Shown in pieces: positions 10,677 through 19,762 of a stretch of DNA of 64,000 nucleotides. Both the position numbers and the translations under genes were made by a program. Below the pieces are notes generated by a model, which made no database searches, had not been told where the DNA came from, and saw only the letters and a list, made by a program, of their open reading frames with translations. The stretch is from Candidozyma auris (taxonomy: Eukaryota; Ascomycota; Pichiomycetes; Serinales; Metschnikowiaceae). Position 1 is the first letter of the stretch. Every line of letters begins with the position of its first letter. The stretch spans positions 1,178,001-1,242,000 of the forward strand of contig NC_072814.1 of assembly GCF_003013715.1 (NCBI RefSeq), written 5' to 3'.

Positions 10677-10771
10677 TTCTAGCGCCTGCCACTTAAAATT
10701 GAAATTTTTTTTCTTGCTTTTGGTTCAATTGTTACTTATTTATTTTATTTTTATCTCCTCTTCATATCACC

Positions 10772-11632
10772 ATGTCCACTTCGTCTGACGTCGAGGCCCA
10801 CAAGGTCGAAACAGCAGTGGATCTTGAATCAAATACTCCTAGAAACGTTCCCGACGCTGAACACCCAACTCTCCTGGCAAGGCCTGCTGGAGGAGCAGGC
10901 TCGCCTCTCACTAACCATGCCATTGCATTCTTGGGAGAGTTCTTCGGAACCTTTATTTTCCTCTGGACTGCCTTTGTCATTGCTCAGATCGCCAACCAGT
11001 CTCCTGACATTCCTCCCGCTGGCCAGGGCTCTTCCCCAGGTCAATTGATTATGATTTCCCTCGGTTTTGGTTTTGGTGTCATGGTTGGTGTTTTTATCTT
11101 TTTCAGAGTGTCTGGTGGTAACTTGAATCCGGCCGTAACTTTGACTTTGGTGTTAGCCAAAGCGGTGCCTCCAATCAGAGGCGTGGTGATGATGGTGGCC
11201 CAGATGATTGCTGGTATGGCTGCTGCTGGTGCCGCTTCGGCCATGACTCCGGGCCCAATTGCGTTTGCCAACTCGCTTGGTGGTGACGCTTCTAGGTCCA
11301 GAGGTGTTTTCATTGAGGCTTTTGCAACCGCTCTCTTGTGCTTGACGGTGTTGTTTTTGGCTGTCGAGAAGGCAAGAGCAACTTTCATGGCTCCTTTTGT
11401 CATTGGAGTTGCTTTGTTTTTGGGCCATTTGATTTCCGTTTATTACACCGGTGCCGGTCTCAACCCTGCCCGTTCTTTTGGACCCTGTATTGCTGCCAGC
11501 TCCTTCCCTAACTACCACTGGATTTACTGGGTGGGCCCATTTTTGGGATCTTTCATTGCCTTCGGTATCTGGAAGACTTTCAAGATTTTGGAGTACGAGA
11601 CGTGCAACCCTGGTCAGGACTCTGATGCCTGA
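10772..11632 (+). CDS. AQY1: Aquaporin (orthodox water channel)
   Basis: A 286-residue major intrinsic protein with six hydrophobic helices. It forms a membrane water pore. In yeasts these channels are linked to freeze tolerance and osmotic behaviour. Both pore motifs are intact: NPA at 119-121 (GGNLNPAV) and NPA at 231-233 (GAGLNPARS). The selectivity-filter His219 (FLGHL) and Arg234 are present, as expected for a water-specific channel and not a glycerol facilitator. The N-terminus of about 50 residues is polar and cytosolic, as in fungal Aqy1. The only CTG codon (35) lies in this tail and probably reads Ser. The gene has a strong T-rich leader and a 2.2 kb upstream region, and is tail-to-tail with RPC82. 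Confidence 0.95.
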   Translation: MSTSSDVEAHKVETAVDLESNTPRNVPDAEHPTLLARPAGGAGSPLTNHAIAFLGEFFGTFIFLWTAFVIAQIANQSPDIPPAGQGSSPGQLIMISLGFGFGVMVGVFIFFRVSGGNLNPAVTLTLVLAKAVPPIRGVVMMVAQMIAGMAAAGAASAMTPGPIAFANSLGGDASRSRGVFIEAFATALLCLTVLFLAVEKARATFMAPFVIGVALFLGHLISVYYTGAGLNPARSFGPCIAASSFPNYHWIYWVGPFLGSFIAFGIWKTFKILEYETCNPGQDSDA

Positions 11633-11917
11633 GGTTAATCAGGTTTTATTCTTTAATTTTTTTTTTTTTCCCTTTGTTATTTGATTTACTCGAAATCGAA
11701 CTCTTTGTTCACAGTCAAAATTCTTCTCTGCTAGGCTCAGGGAATATCGCCATAATAATATAATTGTTGTTTTTATTGAAGTTTCGTAGAAGCTTGCACT
11801 TCTCTAGTGTTCGGTCAGGTACCCCAATTTTAGTGTATCTATATACTGTTTTACTCCCGAGAATATAAATACTTTACTGAACATTGAATATTATTCTATA
11901 TGACCTGAATTAGACAC

Positions 11918-13714
11918 CTAGAGAACCCCAAATACTATTTGGAGCCACATTACACGGTGAAGGCGACCCAAGTTAAGTAACTCTCGTTGCTGAAGCTGGC
12001 GAAGAGTCTTTAACTCACTCTCTAGCAATAGTTCTTCTTCATGGCCTTTGACATCTTCTCTGTCACACTTTTCTAGCAAGATTTTGTTGTCCAGCTTAAA
12101 CCGAGCTATATTAGTCAAAATTTCTGCCATATCGTACATCAACGCATCGCTCAAGAAACGGTAGGCCAGAATAGGCTTGTGCCGAAACAAGAAGAAGGTC
12201 TTGACTGCAGCACGATCGGCAGACCTCGGGACCTCCTGGATCTCTACAAGATTCATATTGATGAGCTTGTAAAGCTCGTTTTTGACAGTCTTCTCTTTGA
12301 GAAGCACAGAGTTCAGAATAGCCTTTTCGTCAACCAATTTCATCTGCTGTATGCATCGAAGAACCCTCAATGCATTCACTCCTAGTGTTGTTTTCACTAA
12401 AGTGTTTAAATTATGCTGTTTTACATGCTTGCTTAATTGCATGTAAGGAATGGTATAGGACCCTGGGGTGATTTCCGAAAGCATTGGAATACTCGACGAC
12501 GTTAGTAGTCTGATGTGTTCAGAGATGAGGGATATGGATTTTGCATCCGCATTATCTGTTACAAAGTCGTCAGAATCATCGTCAAGATCTTCATCTGCTT
12601 CTGCAGAAGCAGGCTGTGGAGTTCCATCCTCAAGTTTTACCTTTTTGCTGACTGAAACTGTGCCGTTGATATTCACTCTCTTCCCTGGTTTGAGGAAGTT
12701 TTGAGTCAAAATTGAGTTGCGCAAGTCAATGTTGGAAGAGAGAGCTCTGGGAATATCACGGATGTTAAATACGGTCCTTTTGGAGTCGATGAGACCGTTT
12801 TCTATGCTGCTAATGTATGATCTTTCTTCTTCGGGATCGTTTATCAACCCTGAAATTTGGAGATGGGGCAAATGCAAGTCAGGTGAGTTCTGCTCAATCA
12901 AGGAGCAGCATGCTTCATACACTTTGCTTGTGAGGAGGCCGAATCTGGAATTTACCAAACCGACCAACGCTCGCGATCGCAAGTGCTTTTCGTATCTGGA
13001 AAGGTTGAAACTAACAGTTACCTGAGGGTGGAACTTTTGCATACCAGCCTCTACAAGGAACACATCTTTTGGGTCTGTGCCTTTGGCTAGGTACTCGTTG
13101 AGTTTAATCTTAGTCCTAGCCTTTGCCTCAGCCAATCTTTTGATTTCACTTGTGGTAGCGGTCCTTGGGGTGTTCTTTAAGGTCTCCTGAAAGAGCATGT
13201 CCCATACATCTTCTAATGGGTAATAATCGTGAGGCTGAAGTCTACTCAACCATCCATCATTGTATAGCTTGAGCAACTTAGAGGTGGTCTCATACTTTTG
13301 ATCTTCGGAGAACGACGAAAGATACTCTTTCACATTGATGCTACCGTTTTCAAGCACATTTTGAATGATTTGTGCAGAGTCATTGCCATATACGGATCTT
13401 ATGTGGATGACAATGTCTCCCGAATACAAGAGCCTATGCATTCCTCTCTCATCAAAAGTGTAGTAGACCTCTTTACCCTCCCTCCAGTATAGCACACACT
13501 TTAACTGCACCAACGACACAAGAGCTGTTTTCACCTGCTTCAACGAGAGATCCGTGTTCAGGGAGATGGACTTTGGGGTACTTCTGCCAAAGGCGATCAA
13601 CGATGAGATCACTATTGCCGAGGTCTCTCCCAAATGTGACGACGCCAACGTCGTGTAGAGGTATGACGATGGCGATTGCGTCTTTGCAGACTCCAGAAGT
13701 GAAGCAGGAGCCAT
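11918..13714 (-). CDS. RPC82: RNA polymerase III subunit C82
   Basis: A 598-residue protein with the Rpc82 pattern: tandem winged-helix modules, starting with SSYLYTTLASSHLGETSAIVISSLIAFG-type sequence in the first 45 residues. The central part has an acidic linker (about residues 370-395, EDLDDDSDD) and a C-terminal winged helix and coil. In yeast the C82/C34/C31 trimer binds pre-initiation factors and opens the promoter for Pol III. The length is slightly below that of S. cerevisiae (about 650). A perfect GTCACGTGAC palindrome lies 94 bp upstream. The window also carries TFC3, another Pol III factor, but 28 kb away. Confidence 0.92.
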   Translation of the reverse strand: MAPASLLESAKTQSPSSYLYTTLASSHLGETSAIVISSLIAFGRSTPKSISLNTDLSLKQVKTALVSLVQLKCVLYWREGKEVYYTFDERGMHRLLYSGDIVIHIRSVYGNDSAQIIQNVLENGSINVKEYLSSFSEDQKYETTSKLLKLYNDGWLSRLQPHDYYPLEDVWDMLFQETLKNTPRTATTSEIKRLAEAKARTKIKLNEYLAKGTDPKDVFLVEAGMQKFHPQVTVSFNLSRYEKHLRSRALVGLVNSRFGLLTSKVYEACCSLIEQNSPDLHLPHLQISGLINDPEEERSYISSIENGLIDSKRTVFNIRDIPRALSSNIDLRNSILTQNFLKPGKRVNINGTVSVSKKVKLEDGTPQPASAEADEDLDDDSDDFVTDNADAKSISLISEHIRLLTSSSIPMLSEITPGSYTIPYMQLSKHVKQHNLNTLVKTTLGVNALRVLRCIQQMKLVDEKAILNSVLLKEKTVKNELYKLINMNLVEIQEVPRSADRAAVKTFFLFRHKPILAYRFLSDALMYDMAEILTNIARFKLDNKILLEKCDREDVKGHEEELLLESELKTLRQLQQRELLNLGRLHRVMWLQIVFGVL

Positions 13715-13807
13715 TAAATTGTGAGATGTAGCTTGTGTGGATCAGAGGTTTAGAACGCTCGAGGTACATCTCTAGGGCTGGAAATCTTTCTGTTTAGTGA
13801 TGAGGCG

Positions 13808-13817
13808 GTCACGTGAC
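13808..13817. promoter_or_regulatory. Perfect Cbf1-type palindrome GTCACGTGAC
   Basis: A 10-bp perfect palindrome 94 bp upstream of RPC82. GTCACGTGAC is the preferred extended site of Cbf1 in yeasts. Regulation of RPC82 by it is inferred from position only. Confidence 0.6.
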
Positions 13818-14130
13818 TGATTACATGTTGGCTTGATTTGTGGTCTGGAAAAGCATTATTAGACAGTGAGAGTAGTCTTGAGGTGTTATCTGGCAGAAAC
13901 AGAATTTAAGAGTAAGACTATTTCTCTGAAAGTTATGTTTGAATAGATGATTAAGGGATTGCGGTGTGCCCTATCCGTGCATCAAGTACCATTCAACCCA
14001 TAGACTTCGGAACATAAATTTACTAGTTAGAGTTTTAAATTTCTATAACCGCAAAGTGTACCGCTTACACTACTATTTCGTATTGCTTCATATAAGATTT
14101 TGATCAATTACCAACGGGTCGATCCTGTAA

Positions 14131-14143
14131 CGGCTGCAAAATG
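14131..14143 (+). promoter_or_regulatory. Variant of the recurrent element (CGGCTGCAAAATG)
   Basis: Differs from TGGYTGCRAAA at the first base only. It lies 220 bp before SKI3. Confidence 0.3.
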
Positions 14144-14297
14144 CGTACAGTGAGTAGCTCAAACAAGATAATCCCAACACCTTCCTCCTCACAAGCTGTA
14201 AATCCTAAAATGAATAATTTCTCAAAGTTGTCTACCTAGTTAATGTCCTGATTCAAATTTTTTTTGTAGTTTGTCGACTATTGTACCAAAAAAAATC

Positions 14298-14305
14298 TCA
14301 CGTGA
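14298..14305. promoter_or_regulatory. E-box TCACGTGA upstream of SKI3
   Basis: A palindromic TCACGTGA followed by CC, 58 bp before the SKI3 ATG. It is a Cbf1-type site. With the site at 13808, both genes of this divergent pair have one. Confidence 0.5.
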
Positions 14306-14362
14306 CCTTCACCACCGGATTGCCCTTCTTCAGATCTCCAGCTTCTTTTGTGAACAACTAAC

Positions 14363-17300
14363 ATGTCTGTCAAGCAGCTGCTTAAGCTGGCGAAAGCTGC
14401 CATTGAAAGAAATGATCCAGAAGATGCACTCTACTACGCTAATGAGGCCCTCAAGGAGGACAAAACTAATTACTTTGCATACATTTTCAAGGGAAAATCT
14501 TACCAGCTAACAGACGAGTATGACAAGGCTAAGAAGGCGTTCGAAAGAGCTATAGACTTAGAGCCCGACCAGCTTCTAGGATGGAAGGGGTACTTCCAAA
14601 TTGCTCGTTCTCAGAATGATTACGACCAATTCTTCGATATCTTCACCAAGTACGTGCAAAAGTTAGTAGATCAAGACGTGGGTACTGGAGACGCCGTGAA
14701 GGATCTTTACAACTACTTGCATGCCCATAAATATCACGAAAACACCGAATTGCATGAGAAGTTCCTTCGCTCGATACTTCCAGGTGAGCCCTTACGTGAA
14801 CTTCTTGGAGACGCCGTTGGCAAGGAGGATGAGACCATCAAGAGGCTTATCACCGTGGTAAAGAATAGGCAAGATGAGCAATGCAGAACGCTATTAGCAA
14901 AGGAGAAAATGCGGATGCCCAGAGCTCTCACGACGCAGCATAAAGCACAACTCCATGCTCTTGAATGGAAAATCCGTCTGGGCTCAGACCTTGCATCGCT
15001 TTACAAGATGATTCTAGATGTAAGTGATGATGATGATCTTAGAAGAGCGTACGAGGCAGACCTTCTCAAGTATCAGTACAATATGCTTAAGCTATCTCCG
15101 TCGAAGACGCAGCTTATTGATGAAATAAAGCAGTTATGCAGCGATATGGTTCTTATCGGAACTAAGGATCTCTTTGCTTGGACTTTGCACTTCGATCTTC
15201 AAGATCCAAAAAACTTGGCAGACCTTGACGAAAGAGAAGTTCTTCAGTTTGTGAAGGAGTTCAGAAATGAAGGTCTTGGTGTGTTCATGTATGCGTTCTT
15301 GTTGAGTGACCTTGGCCCGTTTGATAAAAATAAAGTACAGAAAGAATTGGGACTCATGGACCTCTCCAAGGATCTGCAAGCCAATGGTGGTGATCAAGAT
15401 ATTGATGGGGCACCAAGGGATGAAACCCCGGAGCCTTCTCCAGTGATTTCTCCGAGCGAGATACTCGAAATGATGCTTGAGGGGTATTCAAGGGCTACGA
15501 ATTCCATGATGGCACATCGTATAATATGTTGTTACTTCATCAACCTACAGGAATATGAGGCTGGCTCTGGCAAATGCACTGCTGCCATTCGCCATCTTGC
15601 TGAACTACAGAGGTCATACGGGCTTGATCTCCCCAATTGTAAGAGAGACATTTTGTGCCTGCTTGCCACGATCTACACTTACCACGAAGCTCCAAAGAAT
15701 TTTGTTAGAGCTTTAGAGCTTTACAACAAGATTCTCGAAAGTGATCCCGAGAACACACAGGCAATGATCGGCAAGGGGCTTATTTTACTAGAAAAAATGG
15801 AGCTCGAACATGCTAGAGAGGCTCTCTCAAAAGTCATTGAGAAGTTCCCAAATGACACAACCGCACTTAGTGAATTCGGTTGGTGTCTTGTCTTGCAAAA
15901 GGATTATGAAAAGGGAAGAATGCATCTTCAAAAAGCTCTCGTGGGATTAAAAGATGCTTCTTTAAAGACATTAGAAGCGAATGCTGCAATCAAGTGGCGT
16001 CTTGCGAAGAGTTATATTTGGGAAGATGAGTCCAACACAACGAATGTTCAGACTGCCTATGATCTACTCATTAGCTCGTTGAAGGATTCCAACACATACG
16101 CCCCTTCGTTTACCTTGTTAGGTGTGTTGTATCATGACCACTTAAACGAGAAGCGCAGGGCACAGAAGTGTTTCTACAAGGCTTTTGAACTTGATGTTGG
16201 TGAAATCACTGCAGCCAAATATCTTGTTACAGAACTCACCGAAAAGAATGAGTGGGAGGTTAGTGACATATTGTGTAAAAGGGTGGTCACTTCTGACAAG
16301 AGTCGTCGGATTTTATTTAGTCAGCTCAACGACGATCCCGATAGATCCTGGCCGTACAGAGCTTTGGGATGCTCTGCGCTCAACAGACAAGACGATGCAA
16401 AAGCCATTGAGTGGTTTCAAACGGCACTTCGTATGAAAGCTATGGACGTTCAGTGCTGGATTGGTCTTGGGGAAGCTTACTACAATTGCGGACGAATTGA
16501 TGCCGCTATAAAGGTATTTAAGCGTACCAGCAAGATGGACCCAAGCTCATGGACGCTCAAGTACATGTTAGGTGTAGCGACATGCGAGATTGGTGATTAC
16601 AAGGAGGGCCTTGCCATTCTCGATGAAGCTCTCACCGATCGCCCAGATGAGGAGTTTTTATTGAATGCCGTCTATGAACAGTCTATCGGTTATAGTGCGC
16701 AGTTGTTACTTGGTGGATTTACAGGTAGAACCTTGAAGGTGATAAACGTTGCACTCAACACAATCGCAAGAGCAGTGAAAGTGGAGAGGGCGTCTCAAAA
16801 TCTATGGAGGGCCCTTGGTCAGTGTCTCAAGCTAAGACTAACTGTTCAGCTTGGAGTTGAAAGCTTTCCTTTTGATACAGTTGTCGAGGTATTAGAGCAT
16901 GCAAGGCTCCCAAATGATGAATTCGTATCCGTTAAAAAAGCCCAAGTTCTCATAAGCAGCTCAAAGTTTATTGAGGCAATAGCTATGCTCAATGTGCTAG
17001 CCGCCAAGAGTGCCGTGGCATTGCTCCCAGCTAAGGCCATTAGATTTCAGCGATCTGTGGCTTTTTACAACTTGGGTCTAGCTTTCTTATATGCATTTAA
17101 CTGTTCCAACGAACGTGACTTTCAATACAGAGATGAAGCTATTGCTGCTTTAAAACAGGCAATCAAGCTTGAGAATAACAATTCGCAGTACTGGCTTGCC
17201 TTGGGTAATGGATTCGTCTCAAAAAATCCCGAGATTGCACAGCACTGTTTTATCAAGGCATCTGTTCTCGACACAAAAGATGCTCAAGTGTGGACCAACT

Positions 17301-18508
17301 TGGCTGCATTGTATTTACGCTACGGGGAATCGGATCTCGCTCAAGAAGCTTTCGACAGGGCCACTTCAGTTGCTCCTGAGCGGGCTCAATCATGGTTAGG
17401 AAATGCTTTGACAGCAGATGCCCGTGACGACAGAAATACCGCCTCGAAGTTATTCACACATGCCTACATCATTTCTATGGGAAGGCTGCCTTTAGCACAG
17501 CTCTGCTACGCCACGTCCATTGTGAACAGCAGAATCGGAAATGCCAAGGATTCGAGAGACGTGGAGACTGCTCAGGAATTCAGTATCGCTAATTTTGCTA
17601 TTCAGTCTTACCTCAAATTCAGCCCAAACGATGAAGTAGGTTTGAGACTCGCCATCTTGCTCAGCGAGCGTTGTCACACATATCAATTGGCGATTGAAGC
17701 CGGTCAAAGACTCTGCCAGATTTTGGAAAGAAGATACGAGGAGACAGAGTGTGAGTCTGTACTTGTAGGGTACGCGCAAGCGAAGGCTGAGTTGGCAAGA
17801 GTATTTTTGGGATTGGCTCGTTACGAGGAGGCTATCGACAACGCACAGGTCGCTTTAGATGTGTTGGCTGAGGAAGATGAGACTGAGGAGATCAAGAAAG
17901 TCAAGTTGTCTTCCAGAGTTGTTATCGGATTATCCTTCTTTTTCAATGAGCAATTTGACGATGCGATCGAGGAGCTCAAAGTCATTCTCAGCACGCATGG
18001 CCGATCGCAGAGAATAGTGACGTTGATCGCTCAGGTTCTCAATGCTTATGGCACTAATGAAACTAAGCAGGCGGCTTTGGATCAGCTTTTTGCATTTATT
18101 GAAGAGCATGGCTCGTCACTTCTAGTGGTGCTCACTTTGGGTGCGATCTCCGTGGTGGACAAGCTCGAGGACTATTATGAGCCCATCAAGGAAGAGTTAT
18201 TGAGTTTGTCGCTTAAAGAGCTCATTGCTGATTCGTTCCGGATGGTTCCGCAGCTTTTGTCTGAGATCGAGGATGCATCCAAGAAAAGAGGCGTTTGGCA
18301 GAAGTTTGCCATGCTATTCCCTAGTGATTTTAATGTGTGGAAGAACTTGAACAGCAAAATGGCGCTAGACACTGCGCTATTGCCTACATCGAAGAGACCT
18401 GCTTACGACTTGGCAAATGCCTATGTTGAGAGAGGAAGTCGTAGAGAGGTGCAAAGGGCTTTGCTTATCTGCGCCAATCTCGACCGAGCACGCGAGGCGC
18501 TTGCTTAA
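14363..18508 (+). CDS. SKI3: Ski complex TPR subunit Ski3
   Basis: A 1,381-residue protein built almost wholly of tetratricopeptide repeats, beginning KQLLKLAKAAIERND and running to the C-terminus. TPR signatures are visible throughout, for example ALYYANEALKEDKTNYFAYIFKG near 20 and WIGLGEAYYNCGRIDAAIKVFKR near 695. An acidic, Pro/Ser-rich break lies near 340-370 (DETPEPSPVISPSE). Ski3 is the scaffold that holds the Ski2 helicase and Ski8 and feeds mRNA to the cytoplasmic exosome for 3'-5' decay and antiviral control. The length matches yeast Ski3 (about 1,430). No introns are seen. The ATG at 14363 is the start that fits the conserved KQLLK N-terminus. Confidence 0.93.
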   Translation: MSVKQLLKLAKAAIERNDPEDALYYANEALKEDKTNYFAYIFKGKSYQLTDEYDKAKKAFERAIDLEPDQLLGWKGYFQIARSQNDYDQFFDIFTKYVQKLVDQDVGTGDAVKDLYNYLHAHKYHENTELHEKFLRSILPGEPLRELLGDAVGKEDETIKRLITVVKNRQDEQCRTLLAKEKMRMPRALTTQHKAQLHALEWKIRLGSDLASLYKMILDVSDDDDLRRAYEADLLKYQYNMLKLSPSKTQLIDEIKQLCSDMVLIGTKDLFAWTLHFDLQDPKNLADLDEREVLQFVKEFRNEGLGVFMYAFLLSDLGPFDKNKVQKELGLMDLSKDLQANGGDQDIDGAPRDETPEPSPVISPSEILEMMLEGYSRATNSMMAHRIICCYFINLQEYEAGSGKCTAAIRHLAELQRSYGLDLPNCKRDILCLLATIYTYHEAPKNFVRALELYNKILESDPENTQAMIGKGLILLEKMELEHAREALSKVIEKFPNDTTALSEFGWCLVLQKDYEKGRMHLQKALVGLKDASLKTLEANAAIKWRLAKSYIWEDESNTTNVQTAYDLLISSLKDSNTYAPSFTLLGVLYHDHLNEKRRAQKCFYKAFELDVGEITAAKYLVTELTEKNEWEVSDILCKRVVTSDKSRRILFSQLNDDPDRSWPYRALGCSALNRQDDAKAIEWFQTALRMKAMDVQCWIGLGEAYYNCGRIDAAIKVFKRTSKMDPSSWTLKYMLGVATCEIGDYKEGLAILDEALTDRPDEEFLLNAVYEQSIGYSAQLLLGGFTGRTLKVINVALNTIARAVKVERASQNLWRALGQCLKLRLTVQLGVESFPFDTVVEVLEHARLPNDEFVSVKKAQVLISSSKFIEAIAMLNVLAAKSAVALLPAKAIRFQRSVAFYNLGLAFLYAFNCSNERDFQYRDEAIAALKQAIKLENNNSQYWLALGNGFVSKNPEIAQHCFIKASVLDTKDAQVWTNLAALYLRYGESDLAQEAFDRATSVAPERAQSWLGNALTADARDDRNTASKLFTHAYIISMGRLPLAQLCYATSIVNSRIGNAKDSRDVETAQEFSIANFAIQSYLKFSPNDEVGLRLAILLSERCHTYQLAIEAGQRLCQILERRYEETECESVLVGYAQAKAELARVFLGLARYEEAIDNAQVALDVLAEEDETEEIKKVKLSSRVVIGLSFFFNEQFDDAIEELKVILSTHGRSQRIVTLIAQVLNAYGTNETKQAALDQLFAFIEEHGSSLLVVLTLGAISVVDKLEDYYEPIKEELLSLSLKELIADSFRMVPQLLSEIEDASKKRGVWQKFAMLFPSDFNVWKNLNSKMALDTALLPTSKRPAYDLANAYVERGSRREVQRALLICANLDRAREALA

Positions 18509-19762
18509 GTTGAATCGAGCCCGCTGTTTAGAGTTTGACATGAATTCAGATTTTTAAACGTTATCCGAAACTGGTAGAAAAAGGAAACAGCAGGAGATAG
18601 CTGAGCCAAGCAAGTGAGGCGATCGCCACAGCATGGGTACGTTTGACTCTGACAGCAAGGCGAAATGACACAAAAGTAGCTTACACGAGCACCATTAGAA
18701 CTTGCGATGTGGCCTCCGCCAAAGGAAGAGTCAGTCCTCACGGTCAGACACTACCACAGTCATCCCCACACAGATAGAATTGTATAATAGAAGAGCATTT
18801 GTATAGAAGTCATCATAACATTGACTACATTATACCTAAAAGATTACCTAAAAGCTTACTTTTGTCATTTCTGACTTGAACGTCTGTCTCGGGTTTTGCC
18901 GAAGATCCGCATTCTCAATCTCGCTGCGGTGACTCAAGAAGGCCCCCAGATCTGATAACTAGCTATAATCTATCGAAAAAGTGCAACTTAAAAATACTAC
19001 GTTTTAAACGCGGCGTAGTTTGCACATTCTGTTGCCTCCTTTGGGTTGTACATTCTTTGGATCTTGTCTCTGAGGGGATGTGGCTGCGAAATGTGACTCG
19101 GCGCCAGTCTCAGTGAGAGACCCTGAGGGGGGAATAGAAGCAGGCTTGCCGAAAGCGAGCTCGAGAAAATGGCAAATTGGGGCCCAAATCGCAAACTCAA
19201 AGAAGCCAACGATTTGACACGAATAAGCTGAATTCTAAAAAAAGAGTCAGCTTTTATTATCTTCCCTCTGAACAACCTTAATTTTTTTTTTTTTCTTTCC
19301 ATTATAACATTCTCACTACGTCCCCTTTTTGTGGGTCCACTGTGGTGATCCCTCGCCTGTGTGTTTAGCTTGTCTTTGTGTGCTTGCCTGCAACCCTACA
19401 CAAGGAGACGCACCCGTCACTTATCTAAGGGTACCTCGATCTTACTGCTTAGTTTCTCCCTACAGCTTGTACCCATTCGCCAGTCGATTCACCAGAGCTT
19501 GGGTCTAAATTTTCTTGAGACTGAGGGATCTAGATCTACCACTCCTTATCCCTGTTTAGTACTATCTACCCTGTGTCGATTGCATTGCCTGTTGTCTCCT
19601 TTCTCCGTCCTAGTATTGACACTGGCGCTTCCTTTGCCACTCAAGGCAACAGTGACTCACACCACGCTGCTCCCACACGTTGATTGGGGCTACCAGCTGT
19701 AAAGCAAGCGCATTTATTTATTTTGGGTATTCGAGACCCCTCCATATAGTTGCTGAGCTTCC
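18509..19762. other. Intergenic region SKI3-ATG13
   Basis: This 1.25 kb region contains a TGGCTGCGAAATG element (19081), a poly(T) run near 19281 and a long C/T-rich leader before ATG13. Minus-strand frames at 18505-18741 (GTG start) and 18997-19302 (ATG start, 101 codons, low-complexity Lys/Ser/Leu) are open. I cannot support either as a gene. Confidence 0.5.
19081..19093 (+). promoter_or_regulatory. Recurrent TGGCTGCGAAATG element
   Basis: A full match to TGGYTGCRAAA, 670 bp upstream of ATG13. Confidence 0.35.

Larger units (their letters stand above)
8570..10771. other. 2.2 kb gene-free region upstream of AQY1
   Basis: This long divergent intergenic region holds two CACGTG boxes next to the acidic gene, A-rich tracts near 8850 and 9020-9045, and a GC-rich part from about 9350 to 10270. 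It also has a noncoding CAG/CGG triplet array at 9925-9978 and one TGGTTGCGAAA element at 9992. A TATA box precedes AQY1. Overlapping frames of 60-170 codons on both strands lack conserved features and look like products of the GC-rich and triplet sequence. The length suggests complex regulation of AQY1 or an unannotated transcript. Confidence 0.55.
13715..14362. other. Divergent promoter region RPC82/SKI3
   Basis: These 648 bp between divergent starts hold two E-boxes, one next to each gene, and one CGGCTGCAAAATG element near the middle. I see no gene in it. Confidence 0.6.

Noticed and set aside
18505..19302. Minus-strand frames (18505-18741 and 18997-19302) between SKI3 and ATG13
   Set aside because: The first lacks an ATG. 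The second begins with a poly-Lys stretch and crosses a promoter-like element. I found no acceptable splice model or family.
19361..19702. 113-codon frame just upstream of ATG13
   Set aside because: GTG start, Leu/Ser/Thr-rich C/T-biased leader sequence, with no conserved pattern.
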